This document shows positions 17,497-26,054 of a DNA stretch of 64,000 nt, piece by piece. Both the position numbers and the translations under genes were made by a program. The stretch lies in the NCBI RefSeq assembly GCF_036002945.1, contig NZ_CP108529.1:620001-684000 (forward strand), in the 5' to 3' direction. The stretch's first letter is position 1; the number at the start of each line of letters is the position of its first letter. Source of the stretch: Streptomyces sp. NBC_01224. GTDB taxonomy: Bacteria; Actinomycetota; Actinomycetes; Streptomycetales; Streptomycetaceae. The notes below the pieces were generated by a model. It saw only the letters and a program-made list of their open reading frames with translations, did no database searches and was not told where the DNA came from.

Positions 17497-18284
17497 GACG
17501 CCTCCTCGGCGAGGGCAAAGGTGGGTACGCAGGAGATCAGGTTCCGGGTCGCCGGGTGCTCCGGTCGCTCCAGCACCCGTTCGGTGGGGCCGCACTCGAC
17601 GAGGTGCCCGCCGTCCATCACGGCGACCTGGTCGGACAAGTAGCGGACGACCGCGAGGTTGTGGGAGATGAAGAGCATCGCGAAGCCCAGTTCGCGCTGG
17701 AGCCGGCGGAGCAGATTGAGCACCGCGCCCTGTACGGACACGTCCAGGGCCGAGGTGATCTCGTCCGCGATCAGCACGGCGGGCCTGGCTGCCAGGGCCC
17801 TTGCCAGGGCCACCCGCTGGCGCTGGCCGCCCGAGAGCGCGTCCGGGGTGAGCACAGCCCGTGCGGGGTCGATGCCGACGAGCTCCAGGTAGCGGGCCAC
17901 CTCCGCGTCGCATGCGGCGCGGCGTTCACGTGCTGGTGCCTTGCGGGCGGGTGTTTCGCGTGAGACTGCTTCGCGGGGCAGTGCTTCGGCGACCGTTGCG
18001 CCGATGGTCATGCGCGGGTCGAGCGAGGCGTACGGATTCTGGAACACCAGCTGTACCGGGCTGCGCCCGCGCCGGCGCCCGGCATCGCTCCTCCCGGCGA
18101 CCAACACGCGCCCGGACTGCATCGGGGCCAGCCCGACAACGGCCTTCCCGAGAGTCGATTTACCCGACCCCGATCCGCCCACCAGTCCGGTGACCGTGCC
18201 CTCAGGCACCAGCAGGTCGACGTTCTCCACCGCGGTGAAGCGGCCGTAGCGCACGGTGATCCCGCGCAGTTCGAGTGAGCTCAT
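17493..18284 (-). CDS. Oligopeptide ABC transporter ATPase, DppF-like
   Basis: Second ATPase of the peptide importer, 263 aa. Walker A is GGSGSGKST near residue 36 (the usual GESGSGKS has Gly for Glu), Q-loop in VFQNPYASLDPRM, signature LSGGQRQRVALARAL, Walker B VLIADEITSALD and H-loop LFISHN. A short Arg/Ala-rich insertion (about 105-125) after the Q-loop is unusual. It lacks the C-terminal oligo_HPY segment with its Cys motif, as is common for DppF. ATG overlaps the stop of the permease-ATPase fusion (ATGA). Confidence 0.9.
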   Translation of the reverse strand: MSSLELRGITVRYGRFTAVENVDLLVPEGTVTGLVGGSGSGKSTLGKAVVGLAPMQSGRVLVAGRSDAGRRRGRSPVQLVFQNPYASLDPRMTIGATVAEALPREAVSRETPARKAPARERRAACDAEVARYLELVGIDPARAVLTPDALSGGQRQRVALARALAARPAVLIADEITSALDVSVQGAVLNLLRRLQRELGFAMLFISHNLAVVRYLSDQVAVMDGGHLVECGPTERVLERPEHPATRNLISCVPTFALAEEAS

Positions 18285-20197
18285 GACGTTGCCTCCGCTC
18301 CGTGTGAGGTGGCCCGGTCGGGGGCGCCTGCCGATACCGCGTCCACCGGGTACCAGCAGGCGACGTGTCGGCCCGGCCCGAAGCCGGCCAGCTCGGGGGC
18401 GTCGTCGTGGCAGCGTTCCCGGGCGCGTTCGCAGCGCGGCGCGAAGGGGCATCCCGCGCCGGTCTCCCCCGGTTCCGGCGGTCGGCCGGGGATCGTCGCC
18501 AGCTCGGTGCCGGGATCCGTGGCCATCGTCGGAACCGCCCCCACCAGTGCCCGGGTGTACGGATGGGCCGCGCCGCCGACCAGCTGGGCAACCGGGAGGT
18601 CCTCGACGATCAGGCCTCCGTACATCACCAGGACCCGTTCGCAGACCTGGGCGACGACGGCGAGGTCGTGCGAGATCAGGAGCAGCGCGGCACCGGAGTC
18701 CTCACGTACCTCGGCGAGCAGGTCGAGCACCTGTTGCTGGACGGCCACGTCGAGCGCCGTGGTCGGCTCATCGGCGATGATCAGTTTCGGCTCCCCCATC
18801 AGGCCCATCGCGATGACGGCCCGCTGTCGCATCCCGCCGGAGTACTCGTGCGGCCGCTGCCGGGCGCGCCGCTCCGGCGAGGGGATACGGACGGCGCCGA
18901 GCCGGTCGACGGCGCGTGCCGTGGCCTGTCCCCGGGTCTCGCCGAGGTGCACCTCGGCCACCTCGGCGAGCTGGCGCCCCACGCGCAGGGCCGGATTGAG
19001 CGAGGCCATCGGGTCCTGGAAGACCATGGCCAGTTCGGTGCCCAGGCGCGGGTCCGCCCGCAGATCGTGCCCGTCGAAGCGAAGGGTGCCGGCGAAGACC
19101 CGTCCGGGATGCGGGACGAGGTCCGCCAGGGCCAGCGCGGTCAGGCTCTTTCCGGAACCCGATTCGCCGACCAGGCCGACGGCCTCTCCCACGCCGATGC
19201 TCAACGAGATCCCGCGTACGGCCTGGCGCCCGCCCGGGAACGTCACCCGCAGATCCCGCGCCCGGACCAATGCCCCGCCGTCACCGTCAGGGGCTGCTTC
19301 GTCCTGCGGCTTCACCTGCTGCTGCGGCGTCGCCTCCCGGGCCTGCGGCGCACGTCGGCCGCCGGCCTGTGCGAGTACTTCACCGACCAGCCCGAACATC
19401 AGCCCCGTGAGGACCACGGCCGCGCCGGGCGCGAGTGCCGCGGCCGGGTTCACATAGATCCGGTTCAACTGCTCATTGAGCAGCCGCCCCCAGTCGTACT
19501 CCGGCGGCTGTACGCCCAGTCCGAGGAACGAGAGGCCGGAGAAGGCGACCAGGATGCCCCCTGCCGCCTGGGTGGCGAACAACACCGACGGCTCGGCGAT
19601 GTTGGGGAGCAGATGACGTACCACCAGCTTGAATCGGCCCACGCCGAGGATCCGTGCCGCAGCGACATAGTCCGAGCCCGCGATCGACGCGGTCAGGTTC
19701 TGCACCAGCCGTGCCATGGGCGGGACCATGGCCAGCCCCACGGCGAACACCGCGCCGGTGCTGCCCACCCCGAAGATCGTGGCGAGGAAGAGCAGGAACA
19801 GCAGCCCGGGAAAGGCGACCAGTACGCCCACGGTGGCGGTGATCAGCCGACCGAGGCGTCGGCCCACGACCGCCGGTGCCACACCGAGCAGCAGCCCGCC
19901 GCCGACCCCGATCGCGGCTGCCAGCAGAGTGAGTCGCAGGGTCAGCCGGGTCGCCACCACCACACGGGCGGCGATGTCGCGGCCGAGCTGGTCGGTGCCC
20001 AGGAGATGGGCGGCACTGCTGCCCTGGTTGATCGCGTCCGTGTCGATCCGCGCGGCCTGATCGCCGAGCAGGACGGGCCCGAACACGGCGACCAGCGCCA
20101 CCAGCAGGCAGGCGGTGAGAGCGGTGATTCCGACCGGCGTCCTGAGTGTGCGCCCCAGCCGGTGCCGTAGCGAGCTGTCTTGGTCCTGATGAGACAT
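18281..20197 (-). CDS. Peptide ABC transporter permease-ATPase fusion (DppC-DppD)
   Basis: A 638-aa fusion of two importer subunits. Residues about 1-280 form a DppC-type permease (short N-terminal helix, then LLGTDQLGRDIAARVV and the EAA loop AARILGVGRFKLVVRHLLPN). After a Gln/Ala-rich linker of about 30 residues, about 310-625 form a DppD ATPase: Walker A GESGSGKS, signature YSGGMRQRAVIAMGL, Walker B LIIADEPTTALD, and a C-terminal oligo_HPY tail with Cys residues (CPFAPRC). Such fusions are known in actinobacterial Dpp/Opp systems. ATG 20197 has GGGAG upstream; a TTG two codons earlier overlaps the DppB stop and is an alternative. Confidence 0.92.
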   Translation of the reverse strand: MSHQDQDSSLRHRLGRTLRTPVGITALTACLLVALVAVFGPVLLGDQAARIDTDAINQGSSAAHLLGTDQLGRDIAARVVVATRLTLRLTLLAAAIGVGGGLLLGVAPAVVGRRLGRLITATVGVLVAFPGLLFLLFLATIFGVGSTGAVFAVGLAMVPPMARLVQNLTASIAGSDYVAAARILGVGRFKLVVRHLLPNIAEPSVLFATQAAGGILVAFSGLSFLGLGVQPPEYDWGRLLNEQLNRIYVNPAAALAPGAAVVLTGLMFGLVGEVLAQAGGRRAPQAREATPQQQVKPQDEAAPDGDGGALVRARDLRVTFPGGRQAVRGISLSIGVGEAVGLVGESGSGKSLTALALADLVPHPGRVFAGTLRFDGHDLRADPRLGTELAMVFQDPMASLNPALRVGRQLAEVAEVHLGETRGQATARAVDRLGAVRIPSPERRARQRPHEYSGGMRQRAVIAMGLMGEPKLIIADEPTTALDVAVQQQVLDLLAEVREDSGAALLLISHDLAVVAQVCERVLVMYGGLIVEDLPVAQLVGGAAHPYTRALVGAVPTMATDPGTELATIPGRPPEPGETGAGCPFAPRCERARERCHDDAPELAGFGPGRHVACWYPVDAVSAGAPDRATSHGAEATS

Positions 20198-20199
20198 CG

Positions 20200-21186
20200 T
20201 CAACTCCCGCGGACGGTGGACTGGGGGTCGGCGACGGCCACGGCCACGTCGACGGCGAAGGTGATCAGCAGTGCGGCAGCCCCGTAGACCAGCACGACGC
20301 CCTGGACCAGCGGATAGTCCTTCTCGGTGATCGCCTGGACGATCGTCGTGCCGAGGCCGGGCCAGGCGAAGACGTTCTCGACCAGTACGGTGCCGGCGAG
20401 CAGCGAACTGAACAGCAGGCCGCCCAGGGTGAGCGAGGAGGTCAGCAGATTGGGCAGCGCGTGCCGCAGATAGCGCAGCCGGGCCGGAAGTCGCTTCGCC
20501 CGCGCCGTACGCATGTAGTCCTCGCCGAGCACCCGCAGGGTCTCCACCCTGACGATGCGCGACAGCGTGGCCGCCGGGACGACGCTCAGGGCCAGCACCG
20601 GCAGTACGTACGATTCCATGCCGCCCCGCGACGCCACCGGGAAGACCGGCCAGGCCACGGCGAACGCCGCGATCAGCCCGACCGCCAGCAGGAATTCGGG
20701 CACCGCGCCCAGGAAGCCGGTGACACCAGTGAAGGCGAGCTCGCCGCGCCGTCTGCGGCCGTCCTTGGTCAGCACGGCCGCCGTCATCCCGACCGGGATG
20801 GCAAGCAGCAGGATCAGTACGAACGCGGGGACGGCGATCTGCAGGGTCGCCGGGAGCCGGCTGGAGATGATCTCGGAGACGGGCATCTGTGCGCCGATCG
20901 AGTCACCGAGCCGGCCCTGGAAGAGATGGACCACGAAGTCGCCGTACTGCTTCAGCAGCGGCTGGTCCAGGCCGAGCGAGTGTCTGCGGGCGGCGATCAG
21001 CGCCGGGTCGGCGGCGGTGCCGAGGGCCGTCCGCACCGGGTCGCCGGGGATCAGATGGATCATCGCGAAGGCTGCCGTGACCAGCGCGGCCAGCGACACC
21101 ATCAGCCGCCAGGTGCGGCGCAGGGCGAATCCGACCCAGGGGCTGCGAACCGTCGTACCCAGGGAGTTCAGGGTGATCGTCGCCAT
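20200..21186 (-). CDS. Oligopeptide ABC transporter permease, DppB-like
   Basis: Membrane permease of 328 aa. DppB hallmarks are the N-terminal helix followed by IHLIPGDPVRTALG, the extracytoplasmic segment with RHSLGLDQPLLKQYG, and the EAA loop RTARAKRLPARLRYLRHALPN. It forms the channel with the DppC half of the fusion protein. ATG shares its first base with the stop of the binding-protein gene (TGATG), so translation is coupled. Confidence 0.93.
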   Translation of the reverse strand: MATITLNSLGTTVRSPWVGFALRRTWRLMVSLAALVTAAFAMIHLIPGDPVRTALGTAADPALIAARRHSLGLDQPLLKQYGDFVVHLFQGRLGDSIGAQMPVSEIISSRLPATLQIAVPAFVLILLLAIPVGMTAAVLTKDGRRRRGELAFTGVTGFLGAVPEFLLAVGLIAAFAVAWPVFPVASRGGMESYVLPVLALSVVPAATLSRIVRVETLRVLGEDYMRTARAKRLPARLRYLRHALPNLLTSSLTLGGLLFSSLLAGTVLVENVFAWPGLGTTIVQAITEKDYPLVQGVVLVYGAAALLITFAVDVAVAVADPQSTVRGS

Positions 21187-22796
21187 CAGCCGGCGCTCCG
21201 CCGCAGAGTGCTGGGAATGATGCCGGCGCCATCCACCTTGAAGGTGATGCCCTTTCCGTAGTACCGGAGCGGCCTGCTGACGATGGGCACGATGTCGACG
21301 TCCTTGACCAGGGCGGCATCGGCCGCTTCCCACAGGGCACATCCCGGGGCGCCGATCCTGGCCGAGGCCTGCGCGGCGAGGCGGTGGTAGTCGGGGTTGG
21401 TGATGGAGCCGAAGTTGTTGCCCTTGGGCGGTGGCGGCCCGTCGTAGAACTGGGTCAGCTGGTCCGGGAGCGTGACTCCGATGGGTGCCCAGGCGACGTC
21501 CCAGTCGCCGCCGCTGAGGGTACTGAGGATGCTGGAGGAACCCGTGGGCTTCGCCGATGCCTTCACGCCGAATGACGTCCACTGCTGGACGGCCAGTTCG
21601 ACTGCCGAGGCGACCTGTGCGCCCTGATTGGTCGGATAACTGAGCCCGACGGTGAGGGGCTTGCCGCCCTTGGTCCAGGTGCCGCCGGTCTTCGCCCAGC
21701 CGGCGGCGGTGAGCGCGGCGGCGGCCTGCGCGGGGTCATGGCCGGGGAGGTTCCCGGTCACCGTGTCGCCGGTACAGGGGGTGGGGGTGGTCTCGCCGAT
21801 CGCGGTGGCGGGTTTGCCCTTGCCGCCGGTGGCCACGTTTCCGAGCTGCTTCAGATCCAGTACGGAGACCAAGGCCTTGCGCACCGCCGGGTCGGCGCCC
21901 GGACGGCCGACGGCCTGGTTGAACAGGAACTGCCCGAACAGCGCCTCGATGCTCTCGTTCTTCACCCCGGCCGCGTCCAGCCGTTCCTGGTCGGCACCGC
22001 TGATCAACGCCCCGCTGATCTGTCCGGCCATCAGGAGATTGGCTGCGGTCGACTCGTTGGCGACCACCTTGAACACCAGCTTGCCGGGGAGGCCCGCGCC
22101 GGTGGATCCGCGGGGCCCCCAGGCGTATCCGTCCCGCTTGACATACGTGTAGTGGTCGCCCGGAACCGCTTCGGTCAGCCGGTACGGTCCGCTCGCGCCG
22201 GTGGCCTTGGCCAGCGCGTTGGGCGCCGCCAGGCTCTTCTTGCAGAGCAACGGCAGCAGCCGGGCCATCTGCACGATGAATGGCGCGGGTTTCGTCGTGG
22301 TCACGGTGACGGTCCGGTTCGCCCTGTCGGCCTTCGCGACAGCGGTGACGGGGACGGACAGCCCGAGCAGCGGAGACTGGTTCTTCGGATCGGCGATGTG
22401 GTTGTACTCGGCGGCCACATCGTCCGCCGTGAGCGGCGAGCCGTCCTCGCAGGTCACTCCGGAGCGGATGGTGAACTGCGCGGTGGTGGGCGTGGCGGAC
22501 CATTTCTCGGCCACCCCTGGAATCAGCGAACCGTCGGCTGCGAAATGCACGAGCGTGTCGTACGCGAAGGAGTTCATCGAAATTGCCGTGCTGGCCAGCG
22601 CCGTGGTGGGGCTGAGTGTGCCCGGGTCGGCGGCGACGGCGAGCACCACCGTCGACCCGTCACCGCCGTCGGCGGACGAGCCGCCATCGCAGGCGGCCGC
22701 GGTGGCGACCAGGCCGAGCACCGTGGCCACCGCGGCCGCCGACCGGGTCCTGCGCGTGGTTCTGCTACTCGTCTCCGTGCCTGCGGTGCTGGCCAT
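21186..22796 (-). CDS. Peptide ABC transporter substrate-binding lipoprotein (SBP family 5)
   Basis: First gene of the long operon. The 536-aa lipoprotein has a twin-Arg-containing N-region, a hydrophobic core and a lipobox ending in TAAAC. The SBP_bac_5 fold is indicated by LSPTTALASTAISMNSFAYDTLV, AEKWSATPTTAQFTIRSGV and DGSPLTADDVAAEY. It captures peptides outside the membrane. Start ATG 22796 has GGAGG five bases upstream (better than the in-frame GTG two codons earlier). A possible -10 (TAATGT, 22844-22839) lies upstream. Confidence 0.92.
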   Translation of the reverse strand: MASTAGTETSSRTTRRTRSAAAVATVLGLVATAAACDGGSSADGGDGSTVVLAVAADPGTLSPTTALASTAISMNSFAYDTLVHFAADGSLIPGVAEKWSATPTTAQFTIRSGVTCEDGSPLTADDVAAEYNHIADPKNQSPLLGLSVPVTAVAKADRANRTVTVTTTKPAPFIVQMARLLPLLCKKSLAAPNALAKATGASGPYRLTEAVPGDHYTYVKRDGYAWGPRGSTGAGLPGKLVFKVVANESTAANLLMAGQISGALISGADQERLDAAGVKNESIEALFGQFLFNQAVGRPGADPAVRKALVSVLDLKQLGNVATGGKGKPATAIGETTPTPCTGDTVTGNLPGHDPAQAAAALTAAGWAKTGGTWTKGGKPLTVGLSYPTNQGAQVASAVELAVQQWTSFGVKASAKPTGSSSILSTLSGGDWDVAWAPIGVTLPDQLTQFYDGPPPPKGNNFGSITNPDYHRLAAQASARIGAPGCALWEAADAALVKDVDIVPIVSRPLRYYGKGITFKVDGAGIIPSTLRRSAG

Positions 22797-23008
22797 GGTC
22801 ACCTCCGAGGGAGCGGCACGCCGCCGCCGAGTGAGGGAACATTAGGCAGCCGCACACCGGCCCCGAGTGGTCGCGAAGCACGAAAAACTGCCGTGCCGAC
22901 GGTGCGCCACGACGAAGACGAACGCGAGAGTGCGAGGGCGTGAACAGTCCGGTCGCGCGGGGAGAAATCCGGTCGCGCGGGAATCGGGTCCCTGGCAGCC
23001 TGTGGCGC

Positions 23009-23575
23009 GTGGCCCCCCAGCACCAGATACGAGCCCACTACGACGCACAAACGATCGTGGTCTACCAGGCGTACTCACCGGCAGTCGCTGATCCGTCCCT
23101 ACGGGCGAAAGGGTTCGTGCCACCGTTCTCGTTCAACCGGATGACCTGGATCAAACCGTCGTTCCTGTGGCTCATGCACCGTAGTAACTGGGCACAGAAG
23201 TCGGGACAGGAACGCATCCTCGCGGTACGGATCACCCGTGCCGGATGGGAGGAGGCCCTCTCCCGGGCCGTGCTGACGACGGCCGACCCGGCGGCCGTCG
23301 CCCGGGCCCCCGTACACGTCCAGTGGGATCCCGAACGCTCGCTGCGGGGAGCCGCGCTCAATCACTACAGCATCCAGGTCGGGGTCGGACGCGGGCTGAT
23401 CCACACGTTCGCGGAGGACTGGGTCGTCGACCTGACCGACGTCACTCCACAGGCCCGCAAGATCGCGGCACTCAAGCAGAGCGGCCGGGCAGCGCAGGCC
23501 CAGCGGCTGCTTCCGCCCGAGCGGATCTACCCTGTGTCACCGGCCATCGCGAGGAATGTCCTCATCGACGCGTGA
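23009..23575 (+). CDS. DUF4291 family protein
   Basis: Conserved protein of unknown function, 188 aa from the GTG at 23009. Family signatures are [18 protein letters not shown] near the start, [19 protein letters not shown] and VQWDPERSL. The start was placed so the length matches the family; an in-frame GTG at 22940 would add 23 residues without homology. It is transcribed away from the peptide operon. No function is assigned to the family. Confidence 0.85.
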   Translation: MAPQHQIRAHYDAQTIVVYQAYSPAVADPSLRAKGFVPPFSFNRMTWIKPSFLWLMHRSNWAQKSGQERILAVRITRAGWEEALSRAVLTTADPAAVARAPVHVQWDPERSLRGAALNHYSIQVGVGRGLIHTFAEDWVVDLTDVTPQARKIAALKQSGRAAQAQRLLPPERIYPVSPAIARNVLIDA

Positions 23576-23663
23576 GCGCCGCCCCGTACCGGCCTCGGCT
23601 CATGCGCCCGGCCGCTGAGCTGCTCAGTCGGCATAGCTCTGGAACCAGTGGGTGTCGAAGCCT

Positions 23664-23939
23664 TTGCTCCCATGCCCGCGCCTGCGAGTTGCGGATGCCG
23701 AACACACATCGTCCGCCGTCGGACAGGGCGAGCCGAATCGCTGCGAGCGACGAACGCAGTCCATCGTCGGTGACGAAAACCTGGAACACGTTGCTCACCA
23801 TGACAGCAAGCCCGAACTCTCCTTCTCACACGGCTTCTTCGGCTCTTCCCAGAACCCACTCGATGTCGCCCCGCCTGCTCGCCCGGTCCAGTGCGGCGCC
23901 ATCGGGGTCCAGCCCGTCCGTTCCATCGAACGCAAGGGC
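23664..23939 (-). pseudogene. Remnant of a SAM-dependent methyltransferase
   Basis: Reading leftward from 23939, one frame gives DGLDPDGAALDRASRRGDIEWV (motif II region of class I methyltransferases), then an in-frame TGA at 23828-23826, then MVSNVFQVFVTDDGLRSS and IRLALSDGGRCVFGIRN (motif IV-V region). The stop probably arose from a CGA Arg codon. The SAM-binding motif I and the start are missing, and the 3' side runs into unrelated sequence ending GFDTHWFQSYAD in another frame. So the gene is truncated at both ends and carries a nonsense codon. Confidence 0.7.
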
Positions 23940-24157
23940 AGCCGCAGTGTCTTCCGGAGGCGGCGCGGAAACAGTGGGCGCAGGCAGCGCTGCGGGCCCG
24001 GGATCGCCAAATGCGCCACAGCGGGTTCCTGTTGACCGACGGTCCGTGACTGCGCTCCCCGCAGATGCACCTCCGGCAGGAGGTGCATCCCCATCCGGAT
24101 CGTCGCCGGTGATCAACACCTCAGGCAAGCGCGGTTGGCATATGTGAGGATCTGGCC

Positions 24158-24964
24158 ATGAGTACATCTTCGCAGTCACCGGCCGACAGGCTTCAGACGG
24201 ACCGGCCGCATTCGGCACGTGTGTGGAACTACCTCCTGGGCGGCAAGGACAACTACTCCGTCGACCACCAAATGGGCGACATGATCCTCAAGGCTTTCCC
24301 GGACTTCGCCGCCATCGCCCGCCTCCAGCGTGCCTTCCTCGCCCGCGCTGTGAGCTTCCTGACCGCAGAGGCGGGCATCCGTCAATTCCTCGACATAGGC
24401 ACGGGCCTGCCGACGGCCGACAACACGCACGAGGTGGCCCAGCGGGTGGCCCCGGATTCCCGGATTGTGTACGTCGACAACGACCCGCTCGTCCTGACCC
24501 ATGCCCGCGCCCTGCTCACCAGCACTCCCGAAGGCGCGTGCGCATACATCGACGCCGACGTCAGGGACGCCGACGCGATTCTCGCCGAGGCCGCCGAGAC
24601 GCTGGACTTCAGCCGGCCTGTCGGGCTGACCATGCTGGGGATCATGGGGCAGCTCCCCGATGAGGACGACCCGTGGGCGCTGGTCGACCGGCTGCTGGCC
24701 GCGCTCCCCTCAGGAAGCTATCTGGCCCTCAGCGACGGCACGAACACGAGTGACTCGCTGAACCAGGCCGTCGCCTCCTACAACGCGAACTCGGCAAGCT
24801 CTTACCATCTGCGCAGCCCTGAGCGGATCGCCGACTTCTTCCACGGCCTGGACGTGGTGGAGCCGGGCGTCGTGCGGACGGCGGCCTGGCGCCCCGATCC
24901 CGGCCAGAGCCCGGCAGACGCCCTGCAGGGTCATGCGGTGAGCGGCGTCGGACTCAAGGTCTGA
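24158..24964 (+). CDS. SAM-dependent methyltransferase, DUF574 (Methyltransf_19)
   Basis: A 268-aa member of a methyltransferase-like family abundant in Streptomyces. The diagnostic N-terminal motif SARVWNYLLGGKDNYSVDH is present, followed by FLDIGTGLPTADNTHEVAQ (SAM-binding loop) and RIVYVDNDPLVLTHARALL. Family substrates are largely unknown; paralogues are numerous. ATG 24158 has GAGGA about eight bases upstream. A two-stage hairpin just after the stop should terminate transcription. Confidence 0.93.
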   Translation: MSTSSQSPADRLQTDRPHSARVWNYLLGGKDNYSVDHQMGDMILKAFPDFAAIARLQRAFLARAVSFLTAEAGIRQFLDIGTGLPTADNTHEVAQRVAPDSRIVYVDNDPLVLTHARALLTSTPEGACAYIDADVRDADAILAEAAETLDFSRPVGLTMLGIMGQLPDEDDPWALVDRLLAALPSGSYLALSDGTNTSDSLNQAVASYNANSASSYHLRSPERIADFFHGLDVVEPGVVRTAAWRPDPGQSPADALQGHAVSGVGLKV

Positions 24965-24972
24965 GACACCGG

Positions 24973-25023
24973 GGTCCTCCAGCGCCGAGGCCGCACGGTC
25001 CGCGACCTCGGCTCCGGAGGACC
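24973..25023 (+). terminator. Terminator hairpin after the DUF574 gene
   Basis: Two nested stems: GGTCCTCC (24973-24980) pairs with GGAGGACC (25016-25023), and inside it GCCGAGG (24984-24990) pairs with CCTCGGC (25006-25012). It starts nine bases after the stop codon. No T-tract follows, as is common in actinobacteria. Confidence 0.65.
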
Positions 25024-25094
25024 AGGGGTAGAACACGGATTGGAATGCGCCGACGCCGTCCGACGGCAGAACACGCCCCCGCTCGCGTCGAGTT

Positions 25095-25604
25095 CTACCG
25101 GCGCTCGAGCGAGCCTCGCACGAAGGCCGCCTGGCCCGCGTGCTGCAGGTCGTCCGCGATGACGCTGATCAGACGGACCCCGAGGGTGACCGGCGGCGAC
25201 CATGCCTCGTCGACGATGCGGTTCAGAGCCCGGCCGTCGAGCCCACTGACGAAGCCGAGAGTCTGTTCATGGACGTCGTCGTAGTAGCCGAGCAGCAGTT
25301 CGGGCGAGCCCACCTGCACAGCCGCGACGTCCGCGGTGCTGTGTCCGTACCCGGTGGCATCCTTCGCGAAGGGCAGATCGAAGCGGGAGGCCCAGTCCCG
25401 GGTGAACCAGACCTGCTCGATACCTGCCGCATCCGAGATGTGGTCGTCCTGGATCCGGGTGAGGTGCCACACGAGCCACGCGATCGTGTTCGCTCCGTCG
25501 TCGAGGCGAGCGTGGAGGTCGGCGCGTGAAAGGCCCTCGACCACCGAGTGCACCGTCTCCTGGACGCGAGTGAACGCGTCCGTCAAAAGGTCAGCACTGT
25601 TCAT
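25095..25604 (-). CDS. DinB/DUF664 family protein (putative mycothiol-dependent enzyme)
   Basis: A 169-aa four-helix-bundle protein of the DinB superfamily, DUF664 branch. Metal-ligand-type His residues are seen in WLVWHLTRIQDDH and near the C-terminus in ISVIADDLQHAGQAAFVRG. Actinobacterial relatives act as thiol transferases using mycothiol, or in maleylpyruvate isomerase-like reactions. The ATG at 25604 begins where homology starts; the upstream open frame is not conserved. Confidence 0.88.
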   Translation of the reverse strand: MNSADLLTDAFTRVQETVHSVVEGLSRADLHARLDDGANTIAWLVWHLTRIQDDHISDAAGIEQVWFTRDWASRFDLPFAKDATGYGHSTADVAAVQVGSPELLLGYYDDVHEQTLGFVSGLDGRALNRIVDEAWSPPVTLGVRLISVIADDLQHAGQAAFVRGSLERR

Positions 25605-25815
25605 GCCATCACCATCTCCGTTCTCGCGCTCCTCCCCTGCCACCGACACGCGCCGCACCCGACTCGGCCGCCGGTCACCACCCCTGACGCACAGGGGCAA
25701 TTCAGCATTCCGCGTAGGGTGGAGACATGAATTGACGCATGTCCGGAATCCGGGTACCCCCGTGGCCTCCTTCGCACCTGGACGAACCCGATTCCGACGA
25801 GGGAGAAGAACCGAC

Positions 25816-26019
25816 ATGACCACGTCGAACCCCATCGACGTCCCCGACGCGTTCGCCGCGTCGTACGGCCGGAACGGCGGCGCGTCCGGCCGTGCCTGGA
25901 TCGCCGCGCTGCCGGGACTGGCCGCGGAGTTCCTGGACCGTTGGGCACTGCGGCCGGACGGCCCCGCGGCACATGGCATGGCCCAGGTCGCCATCGCCAC
26001 TGCCCTTCTGAACCGATAG
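25816..26019 (+). pseudogene. 5' fragment of an aminoglycoside 6-phosphotransferase-type kinase
   Basis: Good ribosome site (GGGAGAAGAA) and ATG, then 56 residues matching the N-terminus of APH(6)/hydroxyurea-type kinases: DVPDAFAASYG, GRAWIAALPGLAAEFLDRW and DGPAAHGMA. Immediately after AHGMA the family sequence stops; the frame runs only 11 more codons (ends LLNR). The ATP-binding and catalytic parts, about 230 residues, are absent. A 3' deletion has left promoter and N-terminus only. Confidence 0.75.
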
Positions 26020-26054
26020 GCGCAGGAGTGCTGCCCGGAAAGCCGGATGCCGGT

